The position numbers and the translations under genes were made by a program. Shown one piece after another: positions 17,446 through 26,337 of a stretch of 64,000 nt of DNA. The notes below the pieces were generated by a model. It worked only from the letters and a program-made list of their open reading frames with translations, was not told where the DNA came from and made no database searches. Origin of the DNA: an uncultured bacterium (GTDB lineage Bacteria; Planctomycetota; UBA8742; UBA2392); contig CALLQI010000014.1 in assembly GCA_938014885.1 (NCBI GenBank), forward strand, positions 62,001 through 126,000, read 5' to 3'. Within the stretch, counting starts at the first letter, position 1, and each line of letters begins with the position of its first letter.

Positions 17446-18732
17446 TTACTTGTAGATCTTCTCTACTTCTTTGGCTCCCTTGTCGATCAGCCATACTGGG
17501 CGGTTGCCGGCTTCGAATTCTTTGGTCAGGTCCCAGTCCATCATTACGCCCAGCGTCTTGTACAGGTCGGCGGGGCTTACTGGGTCCTTGATCAGGCTTT
17601 GGCCCTTGCTGTCGCGGCCGAGACCGTCCGGGTCCGTTTCGCCGATTACCTGCCCAGCCTTCACGCCGCCGCCGCCCAGCACCGCACAGAAATTGTTCGG
17701 CCAGTGGCCGCGGCCGCTGGTGCCGGTCAAATCCGGCGTGCGGCCGAATTCGCCCATCCACACAATCAGCGTGCTTTCGTACAGGCCGCGCTTCTTCAGG
17801 TCTTCAATCAGCGCCGCCCAAGGCTGGTCGATGGCGGTGTTCAGTTCTTGGCAGCGCTTGAAGCCGTCGTCGTGGGTGTCCCAGCCGCCGTGCACGATCT
17901 CGATCGCGGGTACCCCGGCCTCAACGAGGCGGCGGGCGATGATGCATGAATCAGCGAACTGACCCTGGCCGTAGGCCTTGCGGACTTCTTGGGGTTCGTC
18001 GTCGATGTAGAACTTCTTGCGCAGCGGGCTGTCCATCAGCTTGCGCGCCTTTTCATACATGGCCTTGTGGGCTTCGGTGGCTTCGTTGCCGTGTTCCTTG
18101 GCGAAGTCCTTTTCCATTTCCTTGACCAGCTTCATGCGCCGGTCCATGCGGTCTTTGTCCACGCCCGCAGCGTAATCGAGGTTTTCGATCTTGGCGCCGG
18201 GGCGGCTGATCACGAACGGGTTCTGGTTCACGCCCAGGTAGCCCGCGGGGTGCGGCGCGCCGCGCAGCTTCACGAAGTTGGGCAGTTCAAAGTCGGGGTC
18301 GCCAAGCTGGTGGGCCACAATGCTGCCCAGGCTCGGGTGTTTCAGTGTCGGGTTGGGGATGTAGCCCGTGCGCAGCAGGTAGGCCGCGCGGCTGTGGTTG
18401 CCTTCGCGGCTGCTCATGGTCTTGATCAGCAGCAGGTCCTTGGCGCGCTTGGCGATGTTGGGCAGGTGCTCACAGGGTGCAAAGCCCGGTACTTCGGTCT
18501 CGATCACCTTATAGGGCGCGGCGGTTTTCTTGCCCGGCTTGCAGTCAAACGTCTCAAGCTGGCTGGGGCCGCCTTCCATGAACAGCATGATCACGGACTT
18601 GATCTTGGTGTTGCGCACGGGCTTTTCGGCGCGCAGCACGTTGCCGAACATCGCGCTGCTGACCATCAGGCCGCCGGCCGCGCCTGAGGCCCGAAGGAAG
18701 TCACGGCGTGAGACGGTGAAGTCGAAACCCAT
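17446..18732 (-). CDS. Tat-exported DUF1501 protein
   Basis: A 428-residue protein of the DUF1501 family, abundant in Planctomycetes. It starts with a twin-arginine signal: SRRDFLRASGAAGGLMVSSA (8-27). ATG 18732 has GGAGA upstream. Typical family stretches are present: IKSVIMLFMEGGPSQLETFD near the N-terminus and LIVWMGEFGRTPDLTGTSGRGHWP, GRDHWP being the family hallmark written here as GRGHWP. The fold belongs to the alkaline-phosphatase/sulfatase superfamily, but no substrate is known. It is directly downstream (117 bases) of the DUF1549/DUF1553 gene on the same strand, the standard pairing, suggesting the two exported proteins work together. Confidence 0.93.
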   Translation of the reverse strand: MGFDFTVSRRDFLRASGAAGGLMVSSAMFGNVLRAEKPVRNTKIKSVIMLFMEGGPSQLETFDCKPGKKTAAPYKVIETEVPGFAPCEHLPNIAKRAKDLLLIKTMSSREGNHSRAAYLLRTGYIPNPTLKHPSLGSIVAHQLGDPDFELPNFVKLRGAPHPAGYLGVNQNPFVISRPGAKIENLDYAAGVDKDRMDRRMKLVKEMEKDFAKEHGNEATEAHKAMYEKARKLMDSPLRKKFYIDDEPQEVRKAYGQGQFADSCIIARRLVEAGVPAIEIVHGGWDTHDDGFKRCQELNTAIDQPWAALIEDLKKRGLYESTLIVWMGEFGRTPDLTGTSGRGHWPNNFCAVLGGGGVKAGQVIGETDPDGLGRDSKGQSLIKDPVSPADLYKTLGVMMDWDLTKEFEAGNRPVWLIDKGAKEVEKIYK

Positions 18733-18849
18733 GGGTAATCTCCGGAAGTGTGCCCGTTATTGCCTGTCTTGTGCCAAGGTTTGCATCCAACCCGGCCAAA
18801 TCGCGCCGGTAGCGAAAATTTGCCCCGGTTCATGCCATAAACTCTTGCC

Positions 18850-20538
18850 CTACTTGTTCGTCGCAAACTCCGTGGTGTTCATCAGCGCCATGAACAGGTC
18901 TTCGTAGCGCTGCTCATCCTGGCCGGTCCATGCCGGCATGAAGCCGTTGATCAGCGCTATGTCATCTTTGGTCGGCTTGCGCCCAAGCACGGTCATGAAA
19001 ATCTGGTACACGCGATCTTTGTGGCTGCCGTAATCGCGCAGGATTTTCTTCAAGTTGTTGTCCAGCGAGGCCGGCCCCAGCAACGGCGCGTTCATCAGTA
19101 GCAGGGCCTGGATCAGCGTGCCGTCGTAATCGGAAAGCTCGCGGATTTCGGGGTCGCCGTTGTAGGCGTCGCGCATCAGGCGGTGCAGGTTGTTCTTCCA
19201 GCCGTTGACGGCGTTGGCGATGCCCTTGTTGCGCTTTTCGTCGTCGGTGAGTTTGCTGTCGGGCACGTCGCGCACCGGCTGGAAGGGGTTCAAGGCTTCG
19301 ATGCCCACGACCGCGCGAATGCTGTTTTCGACTTGTTCAGGCGTAAGTTTGCGGACATAGCCGCGGCTGTAATAGATCCAGTCGTTGCGGTTGCTGCGGT
19401 TCAGGCTGGTTTCGCGCTGGTACAGCTTGCTGGTGGTAATCGCGCGGATCAGGTAGCGCAGGTCAAAGCCGCTGGCGGCGAAGTCTTTGCCCATCACTTC
19501 GAGCACCACCGGGAAAGTGGGCTCATTGATGCTGTTGAAGTCATCGACCGGCGTCACGAAGCCAAGGCCCAGGAAGTAGGCCATGTATCGGTTGACGGTC
19601 ATCTCGCGGAACCACTTGTTGTCGGCGCTGGTCATCCAGGTGGCCAGGCTGTCGCGCAGCGTCTCGCCGCTTCGGAACTCGTACTCGTCGCCGCCGAGGT
19701 ATTTGGGCAGCTTGTACTTGCCGCGCAAGCGCACCTTGGCGCTTACGTCGTGGCGGTTGTGGATTTCGGTGTCCTGGCTGAACCAGTAGCGCTGGGCACC
19801 TTCGCCGCGGGCGCCGACGCTGAACAGGCGAAAGAAGCCCTGCATGGCCTCAAAGTCGTCTGTGGACCAATCTTCGTAGGGATGCTCATGGCATTCCGCG
19901 CACTGGATTTGCTTGCCCAGAAACACCTTGGCGGTAATGCCGGTCATGGCCGCCTTGTCGTTTTCGAAGCTGCCGAGATACCCGATGGCCGGGTTTTCCG
20001 GCGTGCGGCCTTTTGCGGCCACAAGCTCAGTGGTGATCTGGCTCCAGGAGCGGTTTTCGTGCAGCGCCGTGCCGAGGAAATTTTCGAGCGAGCGGTCGTA
20101 CCAGTTGTCGCCGCGGCCGACCATCACCACGCGCCAGAAGGCCGCAAAGTGTTCGGCGTATTCTTTGGTGGCCATCAGTTCGTCGATCAGGGCCTCGCGC
20201 TTGGCTTGGCCGCGCAGGCCGTCGGCGCGCTTGCGCTCAGGGGCAAAGGCGTCGATTTCGGAAGGCGACGGCGGGCGCCCCAGCAGGTCAAGGTAGACAC
20301 GGCGGATGAAAACCGCGTCGTTGGCGATGTTGGCCGCCTTGATGCCCTTCTCTTTGTGAAGCTGGTCGAACAGGCCATCCAGCGAGTCGCGCAGCTTGCG
20401 CCAGTCGCCGCCCAGTTTGGGTTGGCTTGAGGTGTCTTTTTCAGGCGTGGGGTCCTGGGCGCTTGCGCTGAAATGCGCAATGCCGAGGCATACGATGCTG
20501 GCCAAACCCAGCGTGACGATAAGAGGAGTCCGTCGCAC
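18850..20538 (-). CDS. Exported DUF1549/DUF1553 protein with a CxxCH motif
   Basis: A 562-residue protein. I place the start at GTG 20538 (VRRTPLIVTLGLASIVCLG) because GGAGGA sits five bases upstream and the signal peptide then begins immediately; the frame continues to 20607 without a site. DUF1549 spans roughly residues 45-270: FIRRVYLDLLGRPPSPSEID, and QCAECHEHPYEDWS, where the CAECH motif resembles a haem-c or metal site typical of this family. DUF1553 fills the C-terminal half (TVNRYMAYFLGLGFVTPVDDF, KLYQRETSLNRSN, DNWIYYSRGYVRKLTPEQ-like). Function is unknown; it always pairs with DUF1501, here 117 bases downstream. Confidence 0.92.
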   Translation of the reverse strand: MRRTPLIVTLGLASIVCLGIAHFSASAQDPTPEKDTSSQPKLGGDWRKLRDSLDGLFDQLHKEKGIKAANIANDAVFIRRVYLDLLGRPPSPSEIDAFAPERKRADGLRGQAKREALIDELMATKEYAEHFAAFWRVVMVGRGDNWYDRSLENFLGTALHENRSWSQITTELVAAKGRTPENPAIGYLGSFENDKAAMTGITAKVFLGKQIQCAECHEHPYEDWSTDDFEAMQGFFRLFSVGARGEGAQRYWFSQDTEIHNRHDVSAKVRLRGKYKLPKYLGGDEYEFRSGETLRDSLATWMTSADNKWFREMTVNRYMAYFLGLGFVTPVDDFNSINEPTFPVVLEVMGKDFAASGFDLRYLIRAITTSKLYQRETSLNRSNRNDWIYYSRGYVRKLTPEQVENSIRAVVGIEALNPFQPVRDVPDSKLTDDEKRNKGIANAVNGWKNNLHRLMRDAYNGDPEIRELSDYDGTLIQALLLMNAPLLGPASLDNNLKKILRDYGSHKDRVYQIFMTVLGRKPTKDDIALINGFMPAWTGQDEQRYEDLFMALMNTTEFATNK

Positions 20539-20679
20539 CTTCGTCCTCCAGTCTGCTGCTAAGGGGTTGCAGGCACAGTGTACCTCTCGCAGCGGTAAAT
20601 GCTTCAAGCTTGAAGAAAGTATTTACCGGAATTGACTACCGTCGCATTCAGCTTCCCGGATTCGCGATAGGGTGCGGGG

Positions 20680-20760
20680 TCTGGAGTGCGGGGTCTGGGG
20701 TGCGCTTGGGAGGCGAGGTTGTAGGGGTGTTAGGTAGTAGGGGTGAGGTTGTAGGTGGTG
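20680..20760. repeat. G-rich word-repeat tract upstream of the HEAT-VWA gene
   Basis: Consecutive G runs (GGGGTCTGGAGTGC then GGGGTCTGGGG) followed by variants of AGGTTGTAGGGG at 20716 and 20746 and TAGGTAGTAGGGG at 20731. The G runs satisfy simple quadruplex patterns. It belongs to a word family seen again near 26.1-26.3 and 31.5 kb. With the heptamer array, this fills the 391-base gap 20539-20929. Confidence 0.7.
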
Positions 20761-20776
20761 AGGGTACAGCCCCGCC

Positions 20777-20853
20777 CAAGCCCGAGGCCCCCAGCCCGAA
20801 GCCCGAAGCCCCAAGCCCGAAGCCCCAAGCCCCAAGCCCCAAGCCCCAAGCCC
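20777..20853. repeat. Eleven tandem copies of a 7-bp unit (consensus SAAGCCC)
   Basis: Units CAAGCCC or GAAGCCC (two diverged units GAGGCCC and CCAGCCC near the left end) run head-to-tail without gaps, the last four being identical. It ends 77 bases before the ATG of the HEAT-VWA gene. This is a minisatellite-like, slippage-prone tract, not a CRISPR array: no spacers. Confidence 0.92.
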
Positions 20854-20929
20854 CTGTAGTCCCTACTCCCTGCCGCTCCTTCCTTGTAACCTTGCGGCGG
20901 GCCGCGCCACTACAGTGCAGGAGAATCGG

Positions 20930-23032
20930 ATGGGTCGTCTTGTCCTGTGCGTTGTGGCGTTGCTTCTGCTTCTTGCGGCCGGGCCGGTCCACGTCGCCGA
21001 AAAACTCAAAGGCGACGACGCCAAACCCGCCAAAGAGCGTGTCAAAGACGCCAAGCGCGACTGGAAGAAGGCCAGCAAGGCCCAGAAGTTCGAAATCCTG
21101 CTGGGGCTGCAACGCTACCCTGAGGCCGGCGTCACGTCCTTCCTTGAGGACGCGATCAAAGACGAAGCCGACGACGAAGTCGCCCTGGTCGCCGCCTGGG
21201 TCATGGTCAAACACGCTGAACCCGACGACATCAAGCTGCTGCTGAAGCTCTACGGCCGCGCCAAGACGCCGGAGCGCCGTGCGGCCACGCTGCGCTGGCT
21301 TGGTCGTTACGGGGCCGATGCGCCACTGAAGGAATTGAAGCGCGCCGCCGAAGACAAAGACGGCTGCGCGCCCGCCGCCGTCGAAGCCATCGCCGAAATC
21401 GCGACGCCCGAGGCCATGACCGCGCTCGAGGCCGTCGCCACCGGCGGCGCAAACGCTGACGCCCGCCGCACGGCACTTTCGCGCCTGCTGGCCAAGGGCG
21501 ACAGCCGCGGCGTCGATGCGCTGGGCAACGCCGGCAACCTGGAAGACGCGGCCCAGGCCGCGCACTTTGCAATCGGCACCGATCTGGAAACCACGGCACT
21601 GAAGAAGGTGCTCGAGTTCGCGCGCAAGGGCATGAAGCTGGCACCCGGCGTGCGGCCGCAGTTCTTTGGCAGCCTGCTGGTGCGCCTGACACGGGCCGAG
21701 TCGCACAAGGCGGTGCTGGATGAATACAACGCGCTGGTGCGGCAGTATGAGCCCGAACTTGCGTGGTGGCTGGTGTCGTGCAACCGCGGCCCGGTGAAGG
21801 TCGATACGGCCACGAGGTTCATGGGTGCGGGCACGGAAGACGCCGACGCGCGCGAGCGGCTGCTGAGCGGCCTGCGCCTGCTGCAACGGATGCCCGCCAA
21901 ACTGGAAGGTGCCGACCTGGCCGCCGTAGAGGCCGTGCTGGCGCCACTGCTGGATCACGCCGACGACGAAGTCGTTTCGCACGCGATGCTGACCGCCTGC
22001 GCCACCGGCGCGGCCAGGGCCAAGCTGGAAGCCCGCGTCGCCGCCTGGCTGAACGATGAAAAGCCGCTGCGCGTGGCGGCCGCCCTGCTGGCCTGCGGCC
22101 GGGCCAACATGAGCACCCGCGCGATCGACGCCGTGGACCGCCTGAAAAACGCGACATGGTACGTGCAATCGGCGGCGCTGGACGCGCTGCTGCACCTGCG
22201 CGCGCATGAGAGCGCACCTGCGGTGCTGGAGCTCGCCAAAGCTGAGGGCGAAGGCCGCCTGTTCAGTGAAGCAATCGCGCTGCTGTGCGACTTGACCGGT
22301 CAAGACCACGGCGACGACCTTGGCAAGTGGGACGACTGGTTCAAGGCCAACGCGGGTTTCAAGGCCGCCCCCCGCAAGCTCGAAAGCCTGCGCGGCGTCG
22401 ATTACACCCGCACGAAGCAGAAGACCGGCGCGACATTTTATGGCATCGAGATCAACAGCCTGCGCGTCCAGTTCGCGATTGACCGCAGCGTCAGCATGGT
22501 CAACCCGGTGGCGCGCGAGCCCGACCGCGCCGACTTCGCCGACCGCAAGGCCGATATTCTGAAGCGCCGCCCGGAAGTCGGCCGCATGATGCGCGACGGC
22601 TTTCTACCGCGCTTTCACGTCACGGCATCCGAGACTGCGGCCGCGCTGGACGGCCTGTCGCAGAAGGCGACTTTCGGGCTGACGCTGTTCAACCACGAGT
22701 TCATTGAGTACCAGCGCGTGAACAATGACATCGCCACACGGCGCGACGCGGTGAACTGGATGCTGTCCACGGACATCCAGGGCGGCACCGACATCAAGAA
22801 CGCGCTACTTGCGATCATCGACAAGGCTGAGGCCGACACCATCGTGCTGCTGTCCGACGGCGACCCGCTGAGCGCCGGAATCCTGGAGCAGATCCACCGC
22901 GCCAACGCAATCAAGCGCCTGAACGTGCTGGTGGTAAGCGTACACAAGCTTGAGCAGCACCGGCACTACATGAACGCGCTTGCCAGCCGGGAAGGCGGCC
23001 GCATCGTGGACGCCGAACCCAGAGACCCGTAG
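20930..23032 (+). CDS. Exported HEAT-repeat protein with C-terminal von Willebrand factor A domain
   Basis: A 700-residue protein from ATG 20930, with AGGAGA five bases upstream (a GTG at 20915 is the other option but lies inside the site). Residues ~5-25 are a signal peptide (LCVVALLLLLAAGPVHVAE). Residues ~40-480 are helical pairs of HEAT/armadillo type, rich in Ala, Leu and Glu (AATLRWLGRYGADAPLKELKRA, LAAVEAVLAPLLDHADDEVV as examples). Residues ~510-690 are a VWA domain with an intact metal-binding MIDAS: DRSVS (~517), the Thr of GGTDIKNAL and the Asp of LLSDGDPL (~641). It probably binds partner proteins outside the cytoplasm in a metal-dependent way. It converges on the 23050 gene 17 bases away. 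Confidence 0.88.
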   Translation: MGRLVLCVVALLLLLAAGPVHVAEKLKGDDAKPAKERVKDAKRDWKKASKAQKFEILLGLQRYPEAGVTSFLEDAIKDEADDEVALVAAWVMVKHAEPDDIKLLLKLYGRAKTPERRAATLRWLGRYGADAPLKELKRAAEDKDGCAPAAVEAIAEIATPEAMTALEAVATGGANADARRTALSRLLAKGDSRGVDALGNAGNLEDAAQAAHFAIGTDLETTALKKVLEFARKGMKLAPGVRPQFFGSLLVRLTRAESHKAVLDEYNALVRQYEPELAWWLVSCNRGPVKVDTATRFMGAGTEDADARERLLSGLRLLQRMPAKLEGADLAAVEAVLAPLLDHADDEVVSHAMLTACATGAARAKLEARVAAWLNDEKPLRVAAALLACGRANMSTRAIDAVDRLKNATWYVQSAALDALLHLRAHESAPAVLELAKAEGEGRLFSEAIALLCDLTGQDHGDDLGKWDDWFKANAGFKAAPRKLESLRGVDYTRTKQKTGATFYGIEINSLRVQFAIDRSVSMVNPVAREPDRADFADRKADILKRRPEVGRMMRDGFLPRFHVTASETAAALDGLSQKATFGLTLFNHEFIEYQRVNNDIATRRDAVNWMLSTDIQGGTDIKNALLAIIDKAEADTIVLLSDGDPLSAGILEQIHRANAIKRLNVLVVSVHKLEQHRHYMNALASREGGRIVDAEPRDP

Positions 23033-23049
23033 CGGCCACACGGCGCGAT

Positions 23050-24270
23050 TTACTTGGCCCGAATCGCCAAGTCTTCCCAATCAAACAACAGGTAGTCGTC
23101 GATCACGACCAGCCGGATCGTGTGCTGGCCGGTTGATGTTGCCCTGACCGTGCTTGGATTGGCGCGGTCGTCGAACTGGAGGTCGCCGTTTGAATCCGCA
23201 TCGAGGACAAACTCGCCGGCGCGAGATTGCCGAACCTGCCAACGGACAGTAGCCCTGTTTTCGCGTTCAGGGACCAAGCTGAGTTCGGTCGCCGACAGGT
23301 CGAAGCGTGCAATGCGAGGCCGCAGCAAGGCCAGTTCATCGCTGCTGACACGCGCACTGGCGTCAATGGCTCGGTCCAGCTCGGCGGCAAGGGCAAGCAG
23401 GTCCAGCCCGGCGACCGGCGCGTTGGTGTTCGCGTCGGCCGCGATCTGCACGTAGATGTTCGCGCGCGAGAACGCAACGCGCTTCAGTTCGCCCGACTTG
23501 AAGCTGCTGTGATCATTCACTTCGCCAACGGACAACTGGTTGATGCGCTGAGCATTGGCTTGCAGCACGTCTTGCTGTGTCACGCGCAGAATCGGTACCA
23601 GTTGCTCACGCGCGGCGTTGGTCGACAGTCCAACGAGGAACCGCAGCGAGACCGCAGCGTTGTCATCGGCGCGGCGCAGCTCAATCTCGCGGACGACGCC
23701 GTGGCCATGGATGGGACCCTGGAAGCAGGCCCGGGCTTGATCCTTCAGGACACTGAAGGTCCGAAGCGCGTCGCATTCGCTGGGCACAAAGCGGAAGCCG
23801 GCGATGAGGCCGTTGCTAGCCGGCCAGCTATCGAACTGGTAGGCATCCTTCACCGTTCCACGCGCCAGAAACAATTCCGCGTCCAGCGCTGCTTCATCTG
23901 GCTCCAGGCTCAACTGAGCAAGCCTGTGAGCGAAGCCCTCTTGGGCCGCTCCCACCAACCAGTGCGCTTTTGGCAACGGCGGCGACTCTTCATCTGGAGT
24001 TGCAGGAGGCGTGGGCTCGGGGCTAGCGGGCACGCTTTCTGGCGAAGCTGAGTCAGTGGGGGCGCTCGCTTGGTCGTACTCGCCAACTTGCTTCAACTGC
24101 GATGAGTGACTCTGATCCGGTGCATAACCAATGACTCGGTCTGCTCCTACGACCCTTGGCGCTAGTCTGATGTCTTTGAACCAGACCAATAGGGAGATAG
24201 CGACGAGTGGGGCAACACCGAACACCATCCAGAACAGGTTTCTTGATCGCCTCAACGAGTCAGAGGACAT
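23050..24270 (-). CDS. Single-pass membrane protein of unknown function
   Basis: A 406-residue protein. I choose ATG 24270 (MSSDSLRRSRNLFWM) with AAGGG upstream; an upstream extension overlaps the small lipoprotein gene. A membrane helix is at residues ~14-32 (FWMVFGVAPLVAISLLVWF), then a Pro/Ser/Glu-rich linker (~65-105), then a soluble alpha/beta region. The far end reads like a calcium-type or Ig-like strand set (LDADSNGDLQFDDR, STGQHTIRLVVIDDY). No family motif is recognised. GC content is lower than neighbours. It lies 10 bases after the lipoprotein gene and likely shares its transcript. Confidence 0.72.
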   Translation of the reverse strand: MSSDSLRRSRNLFWMVFGVAPLVAISLLVWFKDIRLAPRVVGADRVIGYAPDQSHSSQLKQVGEYDQASAPTDSASPESVPASPEPTPPATPDEESPPLPKAHWLVGAAQEGFAHRLAQLSLEPDEAALDAELFLARGTVKDAYQFDSWPASNGLIAGFRFVPSECDALRTFSVLKDQARACFQGPIHGHGVVREIELRRADDNAAVSLRFLVGLSTNAAREQLVPILRVTQQDVLQANAQRINQLSVGEVNDHSSFKSGELKRVAFSRANIYVQIAADANTNAPVAGLDLLALAAELDRAIDASARVSSDELALLRPRIARFDLSATELSLVPERENRATVRWQVRQSRAGEFVLDADSNGDLQFDDRANPSTVRATSTGQHTIRLVVIDDYLLFDWEDLAIRAK

Positions 24271-24280
24271 CGGCCGCCCT

Positions 24281-24523
24281 TCAATCCTTGCCGTACAGCG
24301 TACGGCCGATGTCGTAGCCGAGGGCTTCGAGTTCTTCGTTTGAGCGGCCCTTGCGGGGTTCCAGTTCTGGCTCGGTTTCTTCGGCGGTGTTGGCCTTGGT
24401 CGTGGGCTCGGTCTCGGCTTCCATGACTGTGGTGCCGTCTTCGACCCTTGTCGTACGCGTCGATTCGCAGGCGCTGGCGAACAGGCACATCGCCGCAAGC
24501 GCGGCCAGCATAAGCATCTTCAT
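24281..24523 (-). CDS. Small lipoprotein
   Basis: An 80-residue product from ATG 24523 (GAGAAG upstream). MKMLMLAALAAMCLFASAC is a lipoprotein signal with lipidated cysteine at 19; the rest is an acidic, Thr/Glu-rich tail (ETEPTTKANTAEETEPELEP) ending in a short helix with GYDIGRTLYGKD. No known family; small lipoproteins of this kind are often envelope accessory factors. It sits between the GNAT gene upstream and the single-pass membrane protein 10 bases downstream. Confidence 0.75.
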   Translation of the reverse strand: MKMLMLAALAAMCLFASACESTRTTRVEDGTTVMEAETEPTTKANTAEETEPELEPRKGRSNEELEALGYDIGRTLYGKD

Positions 24524-24573
24524 GGTGCTTCTCGTCCGTTTGTCGTGAGCTGCGCAAGCATACCACATGAAAC

Positions 24574-25101
24574 TCAGGTGCGGGTGCGTTCCCACAGGAT
24601 CACTTCGCCGATTACCGGGTGCTGCTGCCAGCCCACCGACACGAACCCGGCTTTCTCGAGCATCTTTTGGCTGATCGCATTGCCGGGCTCGGTGCGGGCG
24701 ATTACGGCCTTCACTGCCGGCCGCTGGTCGCACCAGTGCAGCAGCATCCTCAGCACTTCGGTGCCGATGCCCCGCGTGCGGAAGTCCGGCAGCACTTCGT
24801 AACCCACTTCCACGCGGCCGGCTTTGTCGGGCGGGCCTTTCAGGTTGGCCACACCGGCCAGCGATTCCGGGCCGAAGCCGCCGTGCACGATCAGGCGGCC
24901 GTGCCATTCCAGCGACGCCGGGTCGGCCTCGAGGGCGCGGATCTGGTCCGGTATCTGGTGCTTGCGCACGCCTTCGCTGGGCCAGCTTTCGGGCACGCGC
25001 AGCTTCATGTGCGCGGCCAGGGCTTCGCGGTCGTGGGCGATCTTGAGCAGCGGCAGCTCAAAGGGCACCAGGCGAACTTTCAGCAGGCGACTCGTTTCCA
25101 T
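24574..25101 (-). CDS. RimJ/RimL-type GNAT acetyltransferase
   Basis: A 175-residue protein with the fold of ribosomal-protein-alanine acetyltransferase relatives: VEVGYEVLPDFRTRGIGTEVL contains the acetyl-CoA loop R-T-R-G-I-G-T, and AISQKMLEKAGFVSVGW the later helix-strand. The target is not predictable from sequence. Start ATG 25101; a TTG six bases upstream is less likely. It is divergent from the sigma-54 activator gene, with 60 bases between, so the two may share a control region. Confidence 0.88.
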   Translation of the reverse strand: METSRLLKVRLVPFELPLLKIAHDREALAAHMKLRVPESWPSEGVRKHQIPDQIRALEADPASLEWHGRLIVHGGFGPESLAGVANLKGPPDKAGRVEVGYEVLPDFRTRGIGTEVLRMLLHWCDQRPAVKAVIARTEPGNAISQKMLEKAGFVSVGWQQHPVIGEVILWERTRT

Positions 25102-25161
25102 AGGCAAAGTCTACCACATGGGACCGTGGCGGAGCGGGCTAAGCGTGTTATTCTTACACAC

Positions 25162-26109
25162 ATGAGCACAGACGCCCTTTCGATGGTGGTTGGCAACTCG
25201 CCCCGCATGCGCGAATTGAAGAAGCAGATCGCGCAGGTGGCGGCCGCGGACTTTCCGGTGCTGATCCTGGGCGAGTCTGGCGCCGGCAAAGAGGTGGTGG
25301 CCCGGGCGATACACGCGCTGTCGGCGCGGCGGGCGCACCCGTTTGTGGGACAAAGCTGCCTGGCGATTCCTGAGACACTGATTGAAAGCGAGCTGTTCGG
25401 CTATGAGCCCGGCGCGTTCACCGACGCGCGCGAACGCCGCATCGGCCTGTTTGAGCAAGCGCAGCAGGGCACGCTGTTCCTGGACGAAATCGGCGATATT
25501 CCGCTGGGCTTCCAGAAGCGGCTGCTGCGTGTGCTGCAAGAGCGAGAGGTGCGCCGTTTGGGCGGCACGGAATCCATCGCGATTGATGTCCGCATCATCA
25601 CGGCCACCAACGCGCCGATAGATCGCATGGTCAGCGAAGGGACGTTCCGCGCCGACCTGATGTACCGCCTGAACACGTTTGAGTTGCGGGTGCCGCCGCT
25701 GCGCCAGCGGCTGGAAGACGTGCCGGCACTAGCCGAGCACTTTGTGCGCAAACACTGCGCGCGCTTCGGCCTGGAACCTACCCCGCCCGGCGAAGAAGTG
25801 ATGCAGCAACTACGCGCGTATCCCTGGCCGGGCAACGTGCGTGAGCTCGAGAATTTCGTGGTGCGATGGATCAGCCTGGGCGACGAAGCGCTGAGCGCGC
25901 TGGACAAGAAGGTCACGCTCAGTTTCGGGCCCGCTGAAAACAACCGGCGCTGGCTGTCGATGACGATGGACGAAATTGAGGCCGAAGTGATCCGCATGGT
26001 GCTGGACGACTGCGGCGGCAACAAAACGCAGGCGGCCAAGCGCCTCGGCCTGGCCCGCAAAAGCCTGTACAACAAGATGGAACGCTATGGGATGGCGAGC
26101 AAGGCCTGA
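25162..26109 (+). CDS. Minimal sigma-54 activator (AAA+ plus Fis HTH), no sensory domain
   Basis: A 315-residue bacterial enhancer-binding protein from ATG 25162, giving MSTDALSMVVGNSPRMRELK. There is no receiver or GAF domain: the AAA+ core starts at once. Walker A is GESGAGKE (37-44), Walker B in GTLFLDEIGD, plus the R-finger region FRADLMYRLNTFELRVPPLR. The sigma-54 loop reads GAFTDA (84-89) instead of GAFTGA. The C-terminus is a Fis-type helix-turn-helix (NKTQAAKRLGLARKSLYNKM). It should drive sigma-54 promoters; what controls it is not visible. A longer frame to 24619 would overlap the GNAT gene and is rejected. Confidence 0.92.
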   Translation: MSTDALSMVVGNSPRMRELKKQIAQVAAADFPVLILGESGAGKEVVARAIHALSARRAHPFVGQSCLAIPETLIESELFGYEPGAFTDARERRIGLFEQAQQGTLFLDEIGDIPLGFQKRLLRVLQEREVRRLGGTESIAIDVRIITATNAPIDRMVSEGTFRADLMYRLNTFELRVPPLRQRLEDVPALAEHFVRKHCARFGLEPTPPGEEVMQQLRAYPWPGNVRELENFVVRWISLGDEALSALDKKVTLSFGPAENNRRWLSMTMDEIEAEVIRMVLDDCGGNKTQAAKRLGLARKSLYNKMERYGMASKA

Positions 26110-26128
26110 ACAGCAGGTTGTGGAGGAT

Positions 26129-26268
26129 AGGTAGTAGGTTGTAGGGCTTCGCCACTGGTCCGGATTGCCGGCTACACTTTCTGCAATTGTGCCCGCCCAC
26201 GGCCTTCGATCCGTCGCCTGACGGCCAATTCGGGAGACCTACAACCTGGCCCCTACAACCTATTACCT
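26129..26268. repeat. Inverted repeat built of AGGTAGTAGGTTGTAGGG words
   Basis: Left arm 26129-26146 and right arm 26251-26268 are complementary at 17 of 18 positions, bracketing ~104 bases. A further CCTACAACCT lies at 26237-26246. It fills most of the 228 bases between the sigma-54 activator and the rhodanese lipoprotein, and its core word also occurs near 20.7 and 31.5 kb. Confidence 0.8.
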
Positions 26269-26337
26269 GCTTCTTCTACCCTGCCTGTTGCGAGCCACCG
26301 CCGACGCTGCTATCCCTTTGCCCCGGAGATCGGCTTG

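Noticed and set aside
20777..20853. CRISPR array
   Set aside because: Units are 7 bp and contiguous with no spacers; no cas genes.
20648..22309. 553-codon minus-strand frame covering the heptamer array and the HEAT region
   Set aside because: Composition of an antisense shadow; its C-terminal part is the heptamer array read as a repeat.
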